The notes beneath the pieces were generated by a model, which saw only the letters and a program-made list of their open reading frames with translations, did no database searches and was not told where the DNA came from. From Pseudomonas sp. R5(2019) (GTDB lineage: Bacteria; Pseudomonadota; Gammaproteobacteria; Pseudomonadales; Pseudomonadaceae), in NCBI RefSeq assembly GCF_009905435.1, contig NZ_JAAAMT010000015.1, forward strand, positions 35,574 to 99,573: DNA of 64,000 nt, given 5' to 3'. Positions 19,774-27,939 of the stretch are shown here, piece after piece. How positions within the stretch are numbered: position 1 is the first letter of the stretch; every line of letters begins with the position of its first letter. The position numbers and the translations under genes were made by a program.

Positions 19774-20526
19774 TCACATGGCCACTTCGACCTGGCCCGG
19801 CCCGGTCACCCGCGCCTTGACCACCCGTTTGGAATTGAGGTTGCGCACCCGGATCTGCTCGCTCAGGCCGCCCTTGCTCAGGGCCTCGCCGGGCATGCGC
19901 ACACTCAGTGAACCGCTGCGGGCGACGATCACCACATGATCGCCCTTGCGTACCACCTCGGCCTGTTGCAGATGCACCGGCGTCAGGATCTGATCGATAA
20001 CCGTTGGTCGGACAAGTTTTTGCCCGATCGCCTCATCCACCGAGGTCAAGTAGCCCTGGTTGAGCAACCCGACATCGCGCTCGCGCAAGGCCACGTCCTG
20101 CTCGCCAATGATAGCTTCGCGCTTGAGCGGGCGCGTGACGCTGACAACGTTGCGAAACAGCCGCACTTGAGCGGGCACAAACACCGTCCACGGGCCGCTG
20201 CCATCGCAGCGCACCCGCACGGTGACACGGCCCAGCGGCTGCGCCGGGCTTTCCAGGGTGGCTGTCAAATCCTTGTCGCACAGCGGCATGCGCAGGCGCG
20301 GGTCGAGTGGGTTGACCTGAACCTCGAAACGCCCTTCAGTCTGGGTGGTTGCCAAATAATCTTCGACGCTGAACTCAAGAAACCCTTGAGTGACACCGAT
20401 AAGCTGTTCGGGCAAGGTAACGGCGTCCGCCACGGCGCGATGGCTCAGGGCTATCATGCAGAGCACGGGCAGGGCACAGAGCAAGGGGCGTGTCAGGCGT
20501 CGAAATACTGTCGTTTTTGCGTTCAT
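19774..20526 (-). CDS. flgA: Flagellar P-ring assembly chaperone
   Basis: A 250-residue periplasmic protein. The N-terminal signal peptide ends near SHRAVADA (about residue 34), and a C-terminal SAF-type domain spans about 125-245 (LKREAIIGEQDVALRERDVG...VVIVARSGSLSVRMPGEAL). It helps FlgI polymerise into the P ring. I use the ATG at 20526 (MNAKTTVFRRL); the frame stays open much further upstream, but only as a shadow of cheV. A sigma-54 site at 20538-20553 would place +1 next to this ATG, so the leader is almost absent or the true start is further in. Confidence 0.92.
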   Translation of the reverse strand: MNAKTTVFRRLTRPLLCALPVLCMIALSHRAVADAVTLPEQLIGVTQGFLEFSVEDYLATTQTEGRFEVQVNPLDPRLRMPLCDKDLTATLESPAQPLGRVTVRVRCDGSGPWTVFVPAQVRLFRNVVSVTRPLKREAIIGEQDVALRERDVGLLNQGYLTSVDEAIGQKLVRPTVIDQILTPVHLQQAEVVRKGDHVVIVARSGSLSVRMPGEALSKGGLSEQIRVRNLNSKRVVKARVTGPGQVEVAM

Positions 20527-20530
20527 GTCA

Positions 20531-20557
20531 TAAAAAAAGCAAGGGCCGTGCCGATTG
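20531..20557 (+). promoter_or_regulatory. Candidate sigma-28 promoter for cheV-cheR
   Basis: TAAAAAAA (20531-20538), an 11-base spacer and GCCGATTG (20550-20557) fit the FliA layout TAAA-N15-GCCGATAA with six of eight matches in the -10. The spacing matches the flgM and fliC sites exactly. P. aeruginosa cheV-cheR is known to be FliA-dependent. Confidence 0.55.
20538..20553 (-). promoter_or_regulatory. Sigma-54 promoter for flgA
   Basis: The minus strand reads CGGCACGGCCCTTGCT, matching TGGCACG-N4-TTGCT at all but the first base, with GG-N10-GC spacing. It overlaps the candidate sigma-28 site for cheV on the other strand. Confidence 0.75.
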
Positions 20558-20595
20558 ACTGGATACGGTCCACGGGTTCGATCAAGGAGTCTGAC

Positions 20596-21534
20596 ATGGC
20601 GGGTGTAATGGATTCGGTCAACCAGCGCACTCAGCTGGTGGGGCAGAATCGGCTTGAGTTGTTGTTGTTCAGGCTCAACGGCAAACAGCTGTACGGGATC
20701 AACGTGTTCAAGGTGCGCGAGGTGCTGCAGTGCCCGAAACTCACCTTGCTGCCCAAATCCAGCCCGGTGGTGCGCGGCGTGGCGAACATTCGCGGTGCGA
20801 CCCTTCCGATCCTCGATCTGGCGATGGCGACGGGCCTGCCGGCCATCAGCGATGTACAGAACACCTTTGTCATCATCACCGAATACAACACCAAGATTCA
20901 GGGCTTTCTGGTGCACTCGGTGGAGCGCATCGTCAACATGAACTGGGAAGAGATCCATCCGCCACCCAAGGGCACTGGCCGCGATCACTATCTGACGGCC
21001 GTGACCCGGGTCGATAACCAGTTGGTGGAAATCATCGACGTGGAGAAGATCCTCGCGGAAGTGGCGCCGACGTCCGAAGCCATTTCAGCCGGCGTGGTGG
21101 ATGAGGCTACCCAGCACAAGGCCGTGTCGCTGCGGGTGCTGACAGTGGATGATTCCTCGGTAGCGCGCAAGCAAGTCACTCGTTGCCTGCAAACCGTTGG
21201 CGTCGAGGTGGTGGCGCTTAACGATGGCCGCCAGGCGCTCGACTACCTGCGCAAATTGGTGGATGAAGGCAAGCGCGCAGACGAAGAATTCCTGATGATG
21301 ATTTCCGACATCGAAATGCCGGAGATGGACGGCTACACGCTGACCGCGGAAGTCCGCAACGACCCGCGCATGCAAAATTTACATATCATCCTGCATACTT
21401 CCCTGTCCGGCGTCTTCAACCAGGCGATGGTCAAGAAAGTGGGCGCCGACGATTTCCTGGCTAAATTCAAGCCAGACGATCTGGCCGCCCGCGTGGTCGA
21501 GCGGATCAAGGCAACGGATAACAGCCAGGGGTGA
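20596..21534 (+). CDS. cheV: Chemotaxis coupling protein with receiver domain
   Basis: A 312-residue protein with an N-terminal CheW domain (about 15-165; LELLLFRLNGKQLYGINVFKVREVL, VVRGVANIRGATLPILDL) and a C-terminal receiver domain (about 180-310). The phospho-acceptor Asp is in MMISDIEMPEMDG. It couples chemoreceptors to CheA and can be modified by phosphorylation. AAGGAG precedes the ATG. It is divergent from flgA and 40 bp upstream of cheR. Confidence 0.95.
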   Translation: MAGVMDSVNQRTQLVGQNRLELLLFRLNGKQLYGINVFKVREVLQCPKLTLLPKSSPVVRGVANIRGATLPILDLAMATGLPAISDVQNTFVIITEYNTKIQGFLVHSVERIVNMNWEEIHPPPKGTGRDHYLTAVTRVDNQLVEIIDVEKILAEVAPTSEAISAGVVDEATQHKAVSLRVLTVDDSSVARKQVTRCLQTVGVEVVALNDGRQALDYLRKLVDEGKRADEEFLMMISDIEMPEMDGYTLTAEVRNDPRMQNLHIILHTSLSGVFNQAMVKKVGADDFLAKFKPDDLAARVVERIKATDNSQG

Positions 21535-21574
21535 AAGTCCCTGGCAGAACGAATGGTTTTTAGAGGCGGCAGCT

Positions 21575-22402
21575 GTGTCTACGGGTAACCTGGATTTTGA
21601 ACAATTCCGGATTTTTCTGGAAAAAGCCTGTGGCATTCTGTTGGGCGAGAACAAGCAGTATCTGGTAGCAAGCCGCCTCAACAAGCTGATGGAGCAGCAA
21701 GGGATCAAGTCGCTGGGTGAGCTGGTGCAGCGCATCCAGACCCAGCCGCGCGGCGGTTTGCGCGAACAGGTGGTCGATGCCATGACCACCAACGAGACCC
21801 TGTGGTTTCGCGACACTTACCCCTTTGAAGTATTGAAAAACAAAGTCCTGCCCGAGCAGATCAAGGCCAACCCCGGGCAGCGCCTGCGGATCTGGTCGGC
21901 GGCGTGCTCGTCCGGGCAGGAGCCCTATTCGATCTCGATGGCGATCGACGAGTTCGAGCGCAGCAATATCGGCCAGCTGCGCATGGGCGCGCAGATCGTC
22001 GCCACCGACTTGTCCGGGTCGATGCTCAACAACTGCAAGAGCGGCGAGTACGACAGCCTGGCGATTGCCCGTGGCTTGTCGCAAGAGCGCTTGCAGCGTT
22101 ATTTCGACCCCAAGGGGCCGGGGCGCTGGGCGATCAAGCCGGCGGTCCGCAGCCGCGTGGAGTTTCGCTCGTTCAACCTGCTCGACAGCTACGCTGCATT
22201 GGGTAAGTTCGACATCGTGTTCTGCCGCAACGTGCTGATCTACTTCTCGGCCCAGGTCAAAAAGGACATCCTGCTGCGCATCCACGGCACCCTGAAGCCG
22301 GGCGGTTACCTGTTTCTGGGGGCGTCGGAGGCGCTCAATGGTTTGCCGGATCATTACCAGATGGTCCAGTGCAGCCCCGGGATTATCTACCAGGCCAAAT
22401 AA
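21575..22402 (+). CDS. cheR: Chemotaxis protein methyltransferase
   Basis: A 275-residue methyltransferase. It has an N-terminal helical domain (about 1-75) and an S-adenosylmethionine-binding core with RIWSAACSSGQEPYSIS (about 108-124), and FDIVFCRNVLIYF further on. It methylates glutamates of chemoreceptors for adaptation. It starts at GTG (21575) with AGAGG upstream. It is co-directional with cheV and ends before a large composite repeat that separates it from flgB. Confidence 0.95.
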   Translation: MSTGNLDFEQFRIFLEKACGILLGENKQYLVASRLNKLMEQQGIKSLGELVQRIQTQPRGGLREQVVDAMTTNETLWFRDTYPFEVLKNKVLPEQIKANPGQRLRIWSAACSSGQEPYSISMAIDEFERSNIGQLRMGAQIVATDLSGSMLNNCKSGEYDSLAIARGLSQERLQRYFDPKGPGRWAIKPAVRSRVEFRSFNLLDSYAALGKFDIVFCRNVLIYFSAQVKKDILLRIHGTLKPGGYLFLGASEALNGLPDHYQMVQCSPGIIYQAK

Positions 22403-22443
22403 AATGCTGTAGCCGAGCTTGCTTAGACCCACATCGCAGGCAA

Positions 22444-22620
22444 GCCTCAATGCCGGTCAGTTAAGGATTGGAGCGCCGAAAACCTGTGGGAGCGGATTTA
22501 TCCGCGAATCCAGACACCGCGGTTTTTCTGGCATTGCGCGGTGCCTTCATTCGCGGCGGTCCGGCGATCCGGTAAATCCGCTCCCACATGAGTCTCGCCT
22601 TAACTGACTGGCATTGAGGC
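22444..22620. repeat. Composite REP element between cheR and flgB, arm type A with outer boxes
   Basis: The inner imperfect REP doublet is at 22485-22588 (TGTGGGAGCGGATTTATCCGC on the left; an interrupted copy on the right). Outside it are inverted copies of a box GCCTCAATGCC(A/G)GTCAGTTAAGG at 22444-22466 and 22598-22620. A single further half-repeat (GTGGGAGCAGAGCTTGCTAGC) lies at 22646-22672. This fills the 464-bp gap before flgB; no gene is seen in it. Confidence 0.8.
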
Positions 22621-22803
22621 AGGCTTCTATGTGAATGGAAACGGCGTGGGAGCAGAGCTTGCTAGCGATGAGGCCAGCACAAGCGACATCAGCCCCCCGC
22701 TTTGCCGCTTTCCCGCCACCCAGCGGTCAATCCTTGCCGCTTTTCTGTCATTGCCGCTGCCGGCAATTCTCCGCAATCCCGTGTTTTCAGGCCTTTGGCG
22801 GTT

Positions 22804-22819
22804 TGGCACGTTGTTTGCT
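22804..22819 (+). promoter_or_regulatory. Sigma-54 promoter for flgBCDE
   Basis: TGGCACGTTGTTTGCT is a perfect match to the RpoN consensus TGGCACG-N4-TTGCW. It lies 47 bp before the flgB ATG. Confidence 0.9.
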
Positions 22820-22866
22820 GAAGCTTGCTCACGAACCATCAGGCCAACCCGCACAGGTTTTCCGAC

Positions 22867-23277
22867 ATGAGCATCAGCTTCGACAAGGCGCTCGGCATCC
22901 ACGAAAAAGCACTGGGCTTTCGCGCTCAGCGTGCCGAGGTGCTGGCCAACAACATCACCAACGCCGACACGCCCAACTACAAGGCGCGTGACCTGGACTT
23001 CGCGGATGTGCTGGCGGCCCAGAGCAGCAAAAGCAGTTCCGGGCACTTTTCGCTGGAGCGTACCAACGCTCGCCATATCGAAGCCGATGGCCTGGTCAGC
23101 ATCAGTGACGAGTCGCTCAAGTACCGCACGCCGATGCAGCCCTCGGTGGACCAGAACACCGTCGACGCCCAGATGGAACAGTCGAACTACGCGCAAAACG
23201 CGGTCGGCTTCCAGGCCAGCTTCACACTGCTCAACAGTAAATTCAAAGGGCTGGTTTCGGCCCTGCGCGGAGAGTAA
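22867..23277 (+). CDS. flgB: Flagellar proximal rod protein
   Basis: A 136-residue rod protein with the N-terminal signature RAEVLANNITNADTPNYKARDLDF (about 20-43) and the C-terminal helix NAVGFQASFTLLNSKFKGLVSAL. It forms the part of the rod next to the MS ring. First gene of flgBCDE, with a perfect sigma-54 site upstream and flgC three bases downstream. Confidence 0.96.
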   Translation: MSISFDKALGIHEKALGFRAQRAEVLANNITNADTPNYKARDLDFADVLAAQSSKSSSGHFSLERTNARHIEADGLVSISDESLKYRTPMQPSVDQNTVDAQMEQSNYAQNAVGFQASFTLLNSKFKGLVSALRGE

Positions 23278-23280
23278 TCC

Positions 23281-23724
23281 ATGTCCCTCGCCAACGTATT
23301 CAACATCGCCGGCAGCGGCATGAGCGCCCAGACCACGCGCCTCAACACGGTCGCCAGTAACATCGCCAACGCCGAGACCGTCTCTTCGAGCATCGACCAG
23401 ACCTACCGCGCGCGCCACCCGGTGTTCGCCACCACCTTCGAGCAGGCCCAGAACGGCGTCGGTCAGTCGCTGTTCCAGGACCAGGGCGAAGCCGGGCAGG
23501 GCGTGCAGGTGCTTGGCGTGGTCGAAGATCAGAGCAACCTCGAAGCCCGTTACGAGCCTAACCATCCGGCGGCGAACAAGGACGGCTACGTCTATTACCC
23601 CAACGTCAATGTGGTCGAGGAGATGGCGGACATGATCTCTGCCAGCCGCTCGTTCCAGACCAACGCGGAGTTGATGAACACCGCGAAAACCATGATGCAG
23701 AAAGTCCTGACCCTGGGTCAGTGA
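23281..23724 (+). CDS. flgC: Flagellar proximal rod protein
   Basis: A 147-residue rod protein with the rod/hook signature LNTVASNIANAETVSSSIDQTYRARHPVF near the N-terminus and VVEEMADMISASRSFQTNAELMNTAKTMMQKVLTLGQ at the C-terminus. It stacks on FlgB in the periplasmic rod. It lies three bases after flgB. Confidence 0.96.
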   Translation: MSLANVFNIAGSGMSAQTTRLNTVASNIANAETVSSSIDQTYRARHPVFATTFEQAQNGVGQSLFQDQGEAGQGVQVLGVVEDQSNLEARYEPNHPAANKDGYVYYPNVNVVEEMADMISASRSFQTNAELMNTAKTMMQKVLTLGQ

Positions 23725-23737
23725 TAAGGGGCCTGGC

Positions 23738-24439
23738 ATGAGCACCACCGATACCACCAATGGCCTGAGCAGCTCGGTTTTGACCTCGCTGCAAAAGCAG
23801 ACCGCCACCACCAACAGCAGCAGCGGCACTGCTGGCAGCGCCCTGGGCAAGGACGCGTTTCTGCAATTGCTGGTGACCCAGATGCAGAACCAGAACCCGC
23901 TGGACCCTCAGGATAACGGCGAGTTCGTAGCCCAGTTGGCGCAGTTCAGCAGCCTGGAAAGCATGCAGTCGCTCAATGATTCGGTGAACTCCATCTTGAG
24001 CTCCTACCAGTCATCCCAGGCGCTGCAAGCGTCGTCGCTGGTGGGCCGCAGTGTGATCGTGCAGACCGACAACTCGGTGGTCGACACCAGCAAAGGCATG
24101 AGCGGCTCGATCAATCTGACCTCGTCCAGCACCGGCACCACCGTGGGGGTGTACGACAGCGAAGGCGAGCTGGTGCGCACCCTTGACCTGGGAACCCAGG
24201 CCGCCGGCAAGGTCGACTTCAGCTGGGATGGCAAGGACGGCGACGGCGAAGTGCTCGATGCCGGCACCTACACCTTCAAGGCCAGCGCCACCATCGACGG
24301 TGTCGCGACCGCCATGACCACCAACCTGCCAGCCACGGTCAACAGCGTGACCATGGGCACCAATGGCGGGGAAATGATGCTGAACCTTGCAGGCCTGGGC
24401 AGCGTCGCCCTGTCGAAAGTTCAAACCATTGGAATCTAG
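23738..24439 (+). CDS. flgD: Flagellar hook-capping protein
   Basis: A 233-residue protein. The N-terminal export/capping part GKDAFLQLLVTQMQNQNPLDPQDNGEFVAQLAQFSSLESM lies at about residues 38-77. A FlgD Ig/Tudor-like region follows (VGVYDSEGELVRTLDLG...FSWDGKDGDG). It caps the growing hook so FlgE subunits can fold in. It sits between flgC and flgE with short gaps. Confidence 0.95.
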   Translation: MSTTDTTNGLSSSVLTSLQKQTATTNSSSGTAGSALGKDAFLQLLVTQMQNQNPLDPQDNGEFVAQLAQFSSLESMQSLNDSVNSILSSYQSSQALQASSLVGRSVIVQTDNSVVDTSKGMSGSINLTSSSTGTTVGVYDSEGELVRTLDLGTQAAGKVDFSWDGKDGDGEVLDAGTYTFKASATIDGVATAMTTNLPATVNSVTMGTNGGEMMLNLAGLGSVALSKVQTIGI

Positions 24440-24467
24440 CGCCGATTAACGCGGCAGGAGTGAGAGC

Positions 24468-25787
24468 ATGTCCTTCAATATCGGCCTGAGCGGTATCACC
24501 GCTGCCAACAAGGCGTTGAATGTTACCGGCAACAACATCGCCAACGTTGCTACCACAGGCTTCAAAGCCTCTCGTGTCCAGTTTGCGGACCAGTATGCAG
24601 CGTCGATTCGCGCGACGACGGGCAAGACCACCGTGGGTAGCGGTGTGACGGCTGCGTCGGTGTCCCAGCTGTTCGGCCAGGGCAATATTGGCACCACGGG
24701 CCAAAGCCTGGACCTGGCCATCAACGGCAGTGGTTTTTTCGTGCTCGATAACAACGGCTCGAAAGTCTATACCCGCGCCGGCGCGTTCTACAGCGACAAG
24801 CAAGGCTACGTGGTTGATGTCACTGGCAACAACCTGCAGGGTTATGGCGTGGACGCCAACGGCACCGTGATTCCGGGTGCGTTGACTAACCTGCAGATCG
24901 ACACCTCGAACATCTCGCCCAAAAGCACCGGCACCATCGCTGAAACAATGAACCTCAACTCCAGTGCCACCCAGCCAACCGTTTCGCCGTTCGACCCGGC
25001 CACGGTCAACAGCTACAACTACACCTTCAACACCGATGTCTACGACAGCCAGGGCAACATTCACCAGATGAACCAGTATTTCGTCAAGGATGCGGCCGCC
25101 AACGCCTGGACGATGTACACCACCATCGACGGTCGCAATCCTGCGGATCCGACAAGCAGCACGCCGCTGGTCAATACCCTGAATTTCAAGTCTGACGGCT
25201 CCATTGATGCCGCCAGCATGACCGCCGGAGCGGTCGCCGGCGGCATGGCTATCAACGACAACAAAACCTTCAGCCTCACCGGTTGGGTTCCGGCCGTGAA
25301 GCAGGAAGATGGAACGTGGATAGCCAATGGTGCTGCCTCCAATGCCACGGGGCTGACGCTCGATATGCTGGCCGCCACCCAATACAACTCCACTTCAGCA
25401 GTGACCGCCAAGTCTCAGGATGGCTATGCGACCGGTGAGCTGGCCGGGTTGACGGTGGACAGCAGTGGTGTGCTGTTCGCCAACTTCACCAACGGCCAGG
25501 ACAAGGCCATTGGCCAGGTCGCGATGGCCATTTTCGCCAACAACCAGGGCCTGACGCCGGTTGGCGGGACCAACTGGAAAGAGTCCTTCTCCTCGGGCGT
25601 GCCCGTGGTCGGTGTGCCGAACGCCGGCACCATGGGTGAAATCGCCTCGGGTGCACTGGAAGACTCTAACGTTGAGCTGACCAGCGAACTGGTCGACCTG
25701 ATCAAGGCGCAGAGCAACTACCAGGCGAACGCCAAGACTATCTCCACTGAAAGCACCATCATGCAGACCATCATTCAGATGACCTGA
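24468..25787 (+). CDS. flgE: Flagellar hook protein
   Basis: A 439-residue hook subunit beginning MSFNIGLSGITAANKALNVTGNNIANVATTGFKASR, with the conserved C-terminal EDSNVELTSELVDLIKAQSNYQANAKTISTES. Sequence between residues ~150 and ~330 is the variable outer domain. It polymerises into the flexible hook outside the cell. GCAGGAGTGAG precedes the ATG. Last gene of flgBCDE. Confidence 0.96.
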   Translation: MSFNIGLSGITAANKALNVTGNNIANVATTGFKASRVQFADQYAASIRATTGKTTVGSGVTAASVSQLFGQGNIGTTGQSLDLAINGSGFFVLDNNGSKVYTRAGAFYSDKQGYVVDVTGNNLQGYGVDANGTVIPGALTNLQIDTSNISPKSTGTIAETMNLNSSATQPTVSPFDPATVNSYNYTFNTDVYDSQGNIHQMNQYFVKDAAANAWTMYTTIDGRNPADPTSSTPLVNTLNFKSDGSIDAASMTAGAVAGGMAINDNKTFSLTGWVPAVKQEDGTWIANGAASNATGLTLDMLAATQYNSTSAVTAKSQDGYATGELAGLTVDSSGVLFANFTNGQDKAIGQVAMAIFANNQGLTPVGGTNWKESFSSGVPVVGVPNAGTMGEIASGALEDSNVELTSELVDLIKAQSNYQANAKTISTESTIMQTIIQMT

Positions 25788-25794
25788 TGAGGGT

Positions 25795-25961
25795 GTCAGT
25801 TAAGGCATAGATTCTGTGGGAGCGGATTTATCCGCGAATGATGACGACGCGCAATGCCTGAAAAACCGCGGTGTCTGGATTCGCGGATAAATCCGCTCCC
25901 ACATTAGGTATTGTGTCGTTCAATGCCTTAACTGACCGGCATTGGGGCAAGCCCGGCTCCT
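25795..25961. repeat. Composite REP element between flgE and flgF, arm type A
   Basis: The inner doublet is at 25815-25903 (TGTGGGAGCGGATTTATCCGC and its complement). It is flanked by an outer inverted pair GTCAGTTAAGGCAT / ATGCCTTAACTGAC (25795-25808 and 25923-25936). The 51 bases at 25911-25961 match those at 55921-55971 with one difference. Confidence 0.85.
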
Positions 25962-25996
25962 GCACGGATATCGAGTTCACACCGCCAGCAAGCGCC

Positions 25997-26176
25997 ATGA
26001 CCAAAATCATCACCGCCGCACTCCTGCTTCTAACCCTCCAGGCCCAAGCCGCCCCAGCCCCCTTCTTCCGCTGGCAAAGCCTCGCCACCGGCCGCTACCT
26101 GTGCGCGCAAGTCGACCCCGGCAAAGGCTGGATGAAATTCGCCGGCCCCTTCAACAACGCCGGTTGCCGCCCATAA
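25997..26176 (+). CDS. Small secreted hypothetical protein (59 residues) inside the flg region
   Basis: The ATG at 25997 opens a 59-codon frame: an N-terminal signal peptide (MTKIITAALLLLTLQAQA, cleavage likely after AQA near residue 18), then a short mature part with PFFRWQSLATGRYLCAQVDP and a C-terminal NNAGCRP. Two Cys could form one disulfide. No good Shine-Dalgarno sequence is seen. It lies between a REP element and the flgF promoter, and a small hairpin follows. Function is unknown; a clean signal peptide plus typical codon use argues for a real gene. Confidence 0.55.
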   Translation: MTKIITAALLLLTLQAQAAPAPFFRWQSLATGRYLCAQVDPGKGWMKFAGPFNNAGCRP

Positions 26177-26196
26177 GCGGCGAGCCTCTTGCCGCT

Positions 26197-26218
26197 GGCG
26201 GCAAACCACCGCCGTTTT
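26197..26218 (+). terminator. Weak terminator-like hairpin after the 59-residue gene
   Basis: GGCGG (26197-26201) and CCGCC (26209-26213) form a short stem with a 7-base loop, followed by GTTTT. It could end transcription of the small gene before the flgF promoter. Confidence 0.35.
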
Positions 26219-26278
26219 ACCGACGCTCTCCCGCTCCTGAAAACCATCAAAGCCCCGAAATACGAGGCTTTCCCAAGT

Positions 26279-26294
26279 TGGTTCGATATTTGCT
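26279..26294 (+). promoter_or_regulatory. Sigma-54 promoter for flgFGHIJKL
   Basis: TGGTTCGATATTTGCT matches TGGCACG-N4-TTGCW at ten of twelve fixed positions, with correct GG-N10-GC spacing. It lies 43 bp before flgF, downstream of the REP element that separates flgE from flgF. Confidence 0.75.
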
Positions 26295-26337
26295 ATGTCC
26301 ATGGCAAAGCGACAGCCGTTGGTGAAAGGAGTGCGTT

Positions 26338-27078
26338 GTGGACAAGATGCTTTACGTGGCGATGACCGGTGCCAGCCAGAATGCGCTGGCGCAAAAGGCC
26401 CACGCCAACAATCTGGCGAACATTTCCACCAGTGGCTTCCAGCGCGACCTGGAGCAGGCCCGCTCGATGCCGGTGTTCGGCGACGGCCATCCGGCCCGCG
26501 CCTATGCCCTGACCGAACGGCCCGCCACTGACTTCACCCCCGGCGCGCTGCAGGAAACCGGTCGTGACCTGGACGTTGCCATTGGCGGCAATGGCTGGAT
26601 TGCGGTGCAGACCCCGGATGGCGGCGAAGGCTATGTGCGCACCGCCAGCATGAACATCGACGCCTTGGGCGTGCTGCGGGCCGGCAACGGCATGCCGGTC
26701 ATGGGCAACGGTGGCCCGATTGCCGTGCCGCCCGAGCAGAAGGTCGAGGTCGGCGAAGACGGCACCATCAGCATCCGCGCCCTGGGCGAAGGCCCACGGG
26801 TGATGGCCGAGGTCGACCGCATCAAGCTGGTCAACCCGGACCTGAAAAACATGACCAAAGGCCCCGACGGCATGATCCACACCAAGGACGGCCAGCCCGC
26901 CCAGGCCGATGCCGGCGTGCGCGTGGTGTCGGGGTTTCTGGAAGCGAGCAACGTCAATGCCGTCGAGGAAATGACCTCGGTGCTGGCGCTGTCGCGGCAA
27001 TTCGAGCTGCACATCAAAATGATGACCACAGCCAAGGAAGGCGACGAAGCCATGGCGCGTGTTTTGCAGATCGGCTAA
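26338..27078 (+). CDS. flgF: Flagellar proximal rod protein
   Basis: A 246-residue rod protein with AQKAHANNLANISTSGFQRDLEQ near the N-terminus and LEASNVNAVEEMTSVLALSRQFELHIKMMTTAKEGDEAMARVLQI at the C-terminus. It starts at a GTG (26338) with GAAAGGAG upstream, giving MDKMLYVAMTGASQ. First gene of flgFGHIJKL. Confidence 0.95.
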   Translation: MDKMLYVAMTGASQNALAQKAHANNLANISTSGFQRDLEQARSMPVFGDGHPARAYALTERPATDFTPGALQETGRDLDVAIGGNGWIAVQTPDGGEGYVRTASMNIDALGVLRAGNGMPVMGNGGPIAVPPEQKVEVGEDGTISIRALGEGPRVMAEVDRIKLVNPDLKNMTKGPDGMIHTKDGQPAQADAGVRVVSGFLEASNVNAVEEMTSVLALSRQFELHIKMMTTAKEGDEAMARVLQIG

Positions 27079-27122
27079 TCAACAGATTGAGTGCCTTGAA
27101 ACAGGCACGATAGGAGAACAGC

Positions 27123-27908
27123 ATGCTTCCGGCTCTTTGGGTCAGCAAGACAGGCCTGTCCGCCCAGGACATGAACCTGACCACCATTTCCAACAACCTG
27201 GCCAACGTGTCCACCACCGGCTTCAAGCGTGATCGCGCCGAGTTCCAGGACTTGCTGTACCAGGTGCGCCGCCAGCCGGGCGGCCAGTCGACCCAGGACA
27301 GCGAGCTGCCCTCCGGCCTGCAACTGGGCACCGGTGTGCGCATCGTCGGCACCCAGAAAAACTTCACCGCCGGCAGCCTGCAAACCACCGATCAGCCGCT
27401 GGACATGGCCATCAACGGCCGTGGCTTTTTCCAGGTCCTGCAGCCCGATGGCACCGTTTCGTACACCCGTGACGGTACCTTCCACCTGAACTCCGATGGC
27501 CAGATCGTCACCGCCAGCGGCATGGCCCTGGAACCTGCGATCGTCGTCCCCAACGAAGCCCAGACCTTCACCGTCGGCCAGGACGGCACCGTCTCGATCA
27601 CCACCGCCGGCAACCCTGCCTCGCAAGTGATCGGCAACCTGCAAACCGCCGACTTCATCAACCCGGCCGGCCTGCAGGCCATCGGCGGCAACCTGTTCCT
27701 GGAAACCGCCGCCAGCGGAGCGCCGCAAGTCGGTACCCCAGGCCTGAACGGTTTCGGCACCACGCTGCAGAACACCCTGGAAAACTCCAACGTCAGCACC
27801 GTTGAAGAGCTGGTGAACATGATCACCACCCAGCGTGCCTACGAGATGAACTCCAAGGTGATTTCCACCGCCGACCAGATGCTCTCGTTCGTCACTCAAA
27901 ATCTGTAA
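27123..27908 (+). CDS. flgG: Flagellar distal rod protein
   Basis: A 261-residue rod protein beginning [44 protein letters not shown], with C-terminal [32 protein letters not shown]. Length equals that of well-studied FlgG proteins (about 260). It forms the distal rod that passes through the P and L rings. ATAGGAG precedes the ATG. Confidence 0.97.
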   Translation: MLPALWVSKTGLSAQDMNLTTISNNLANVSTTGFKRDRAEFQDLLYQVRRQPGGQSTQDSELPSGLQLGTGVRIVGTQKNFTAGSLQTTDQPLDMAINGRGFFQVLQPDGTVSYTRDGTFHLNSDGQIVTASGMALEPAIVVPNEAQTFTVGQDGTVSITTAGNPASQVIGNLQTADFINPAGLQAIGGNLFLETAASGAPQVGTPGLNGFGTTLQNTLENSNVSTVEELVNMITTQRAYEMNSKVISTADQMLSFVTQNL

Positions 27909-27939
27909 CCGAAGCCTGCTACGCCGCGAGGTCTGTGTC

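Noticed and set aside
20527..20988. N-terminal extension of flgA by about 154 codons
   Set aside because: It would overlap cheV on the other strand and put the signal peptide in the middle of the protein.
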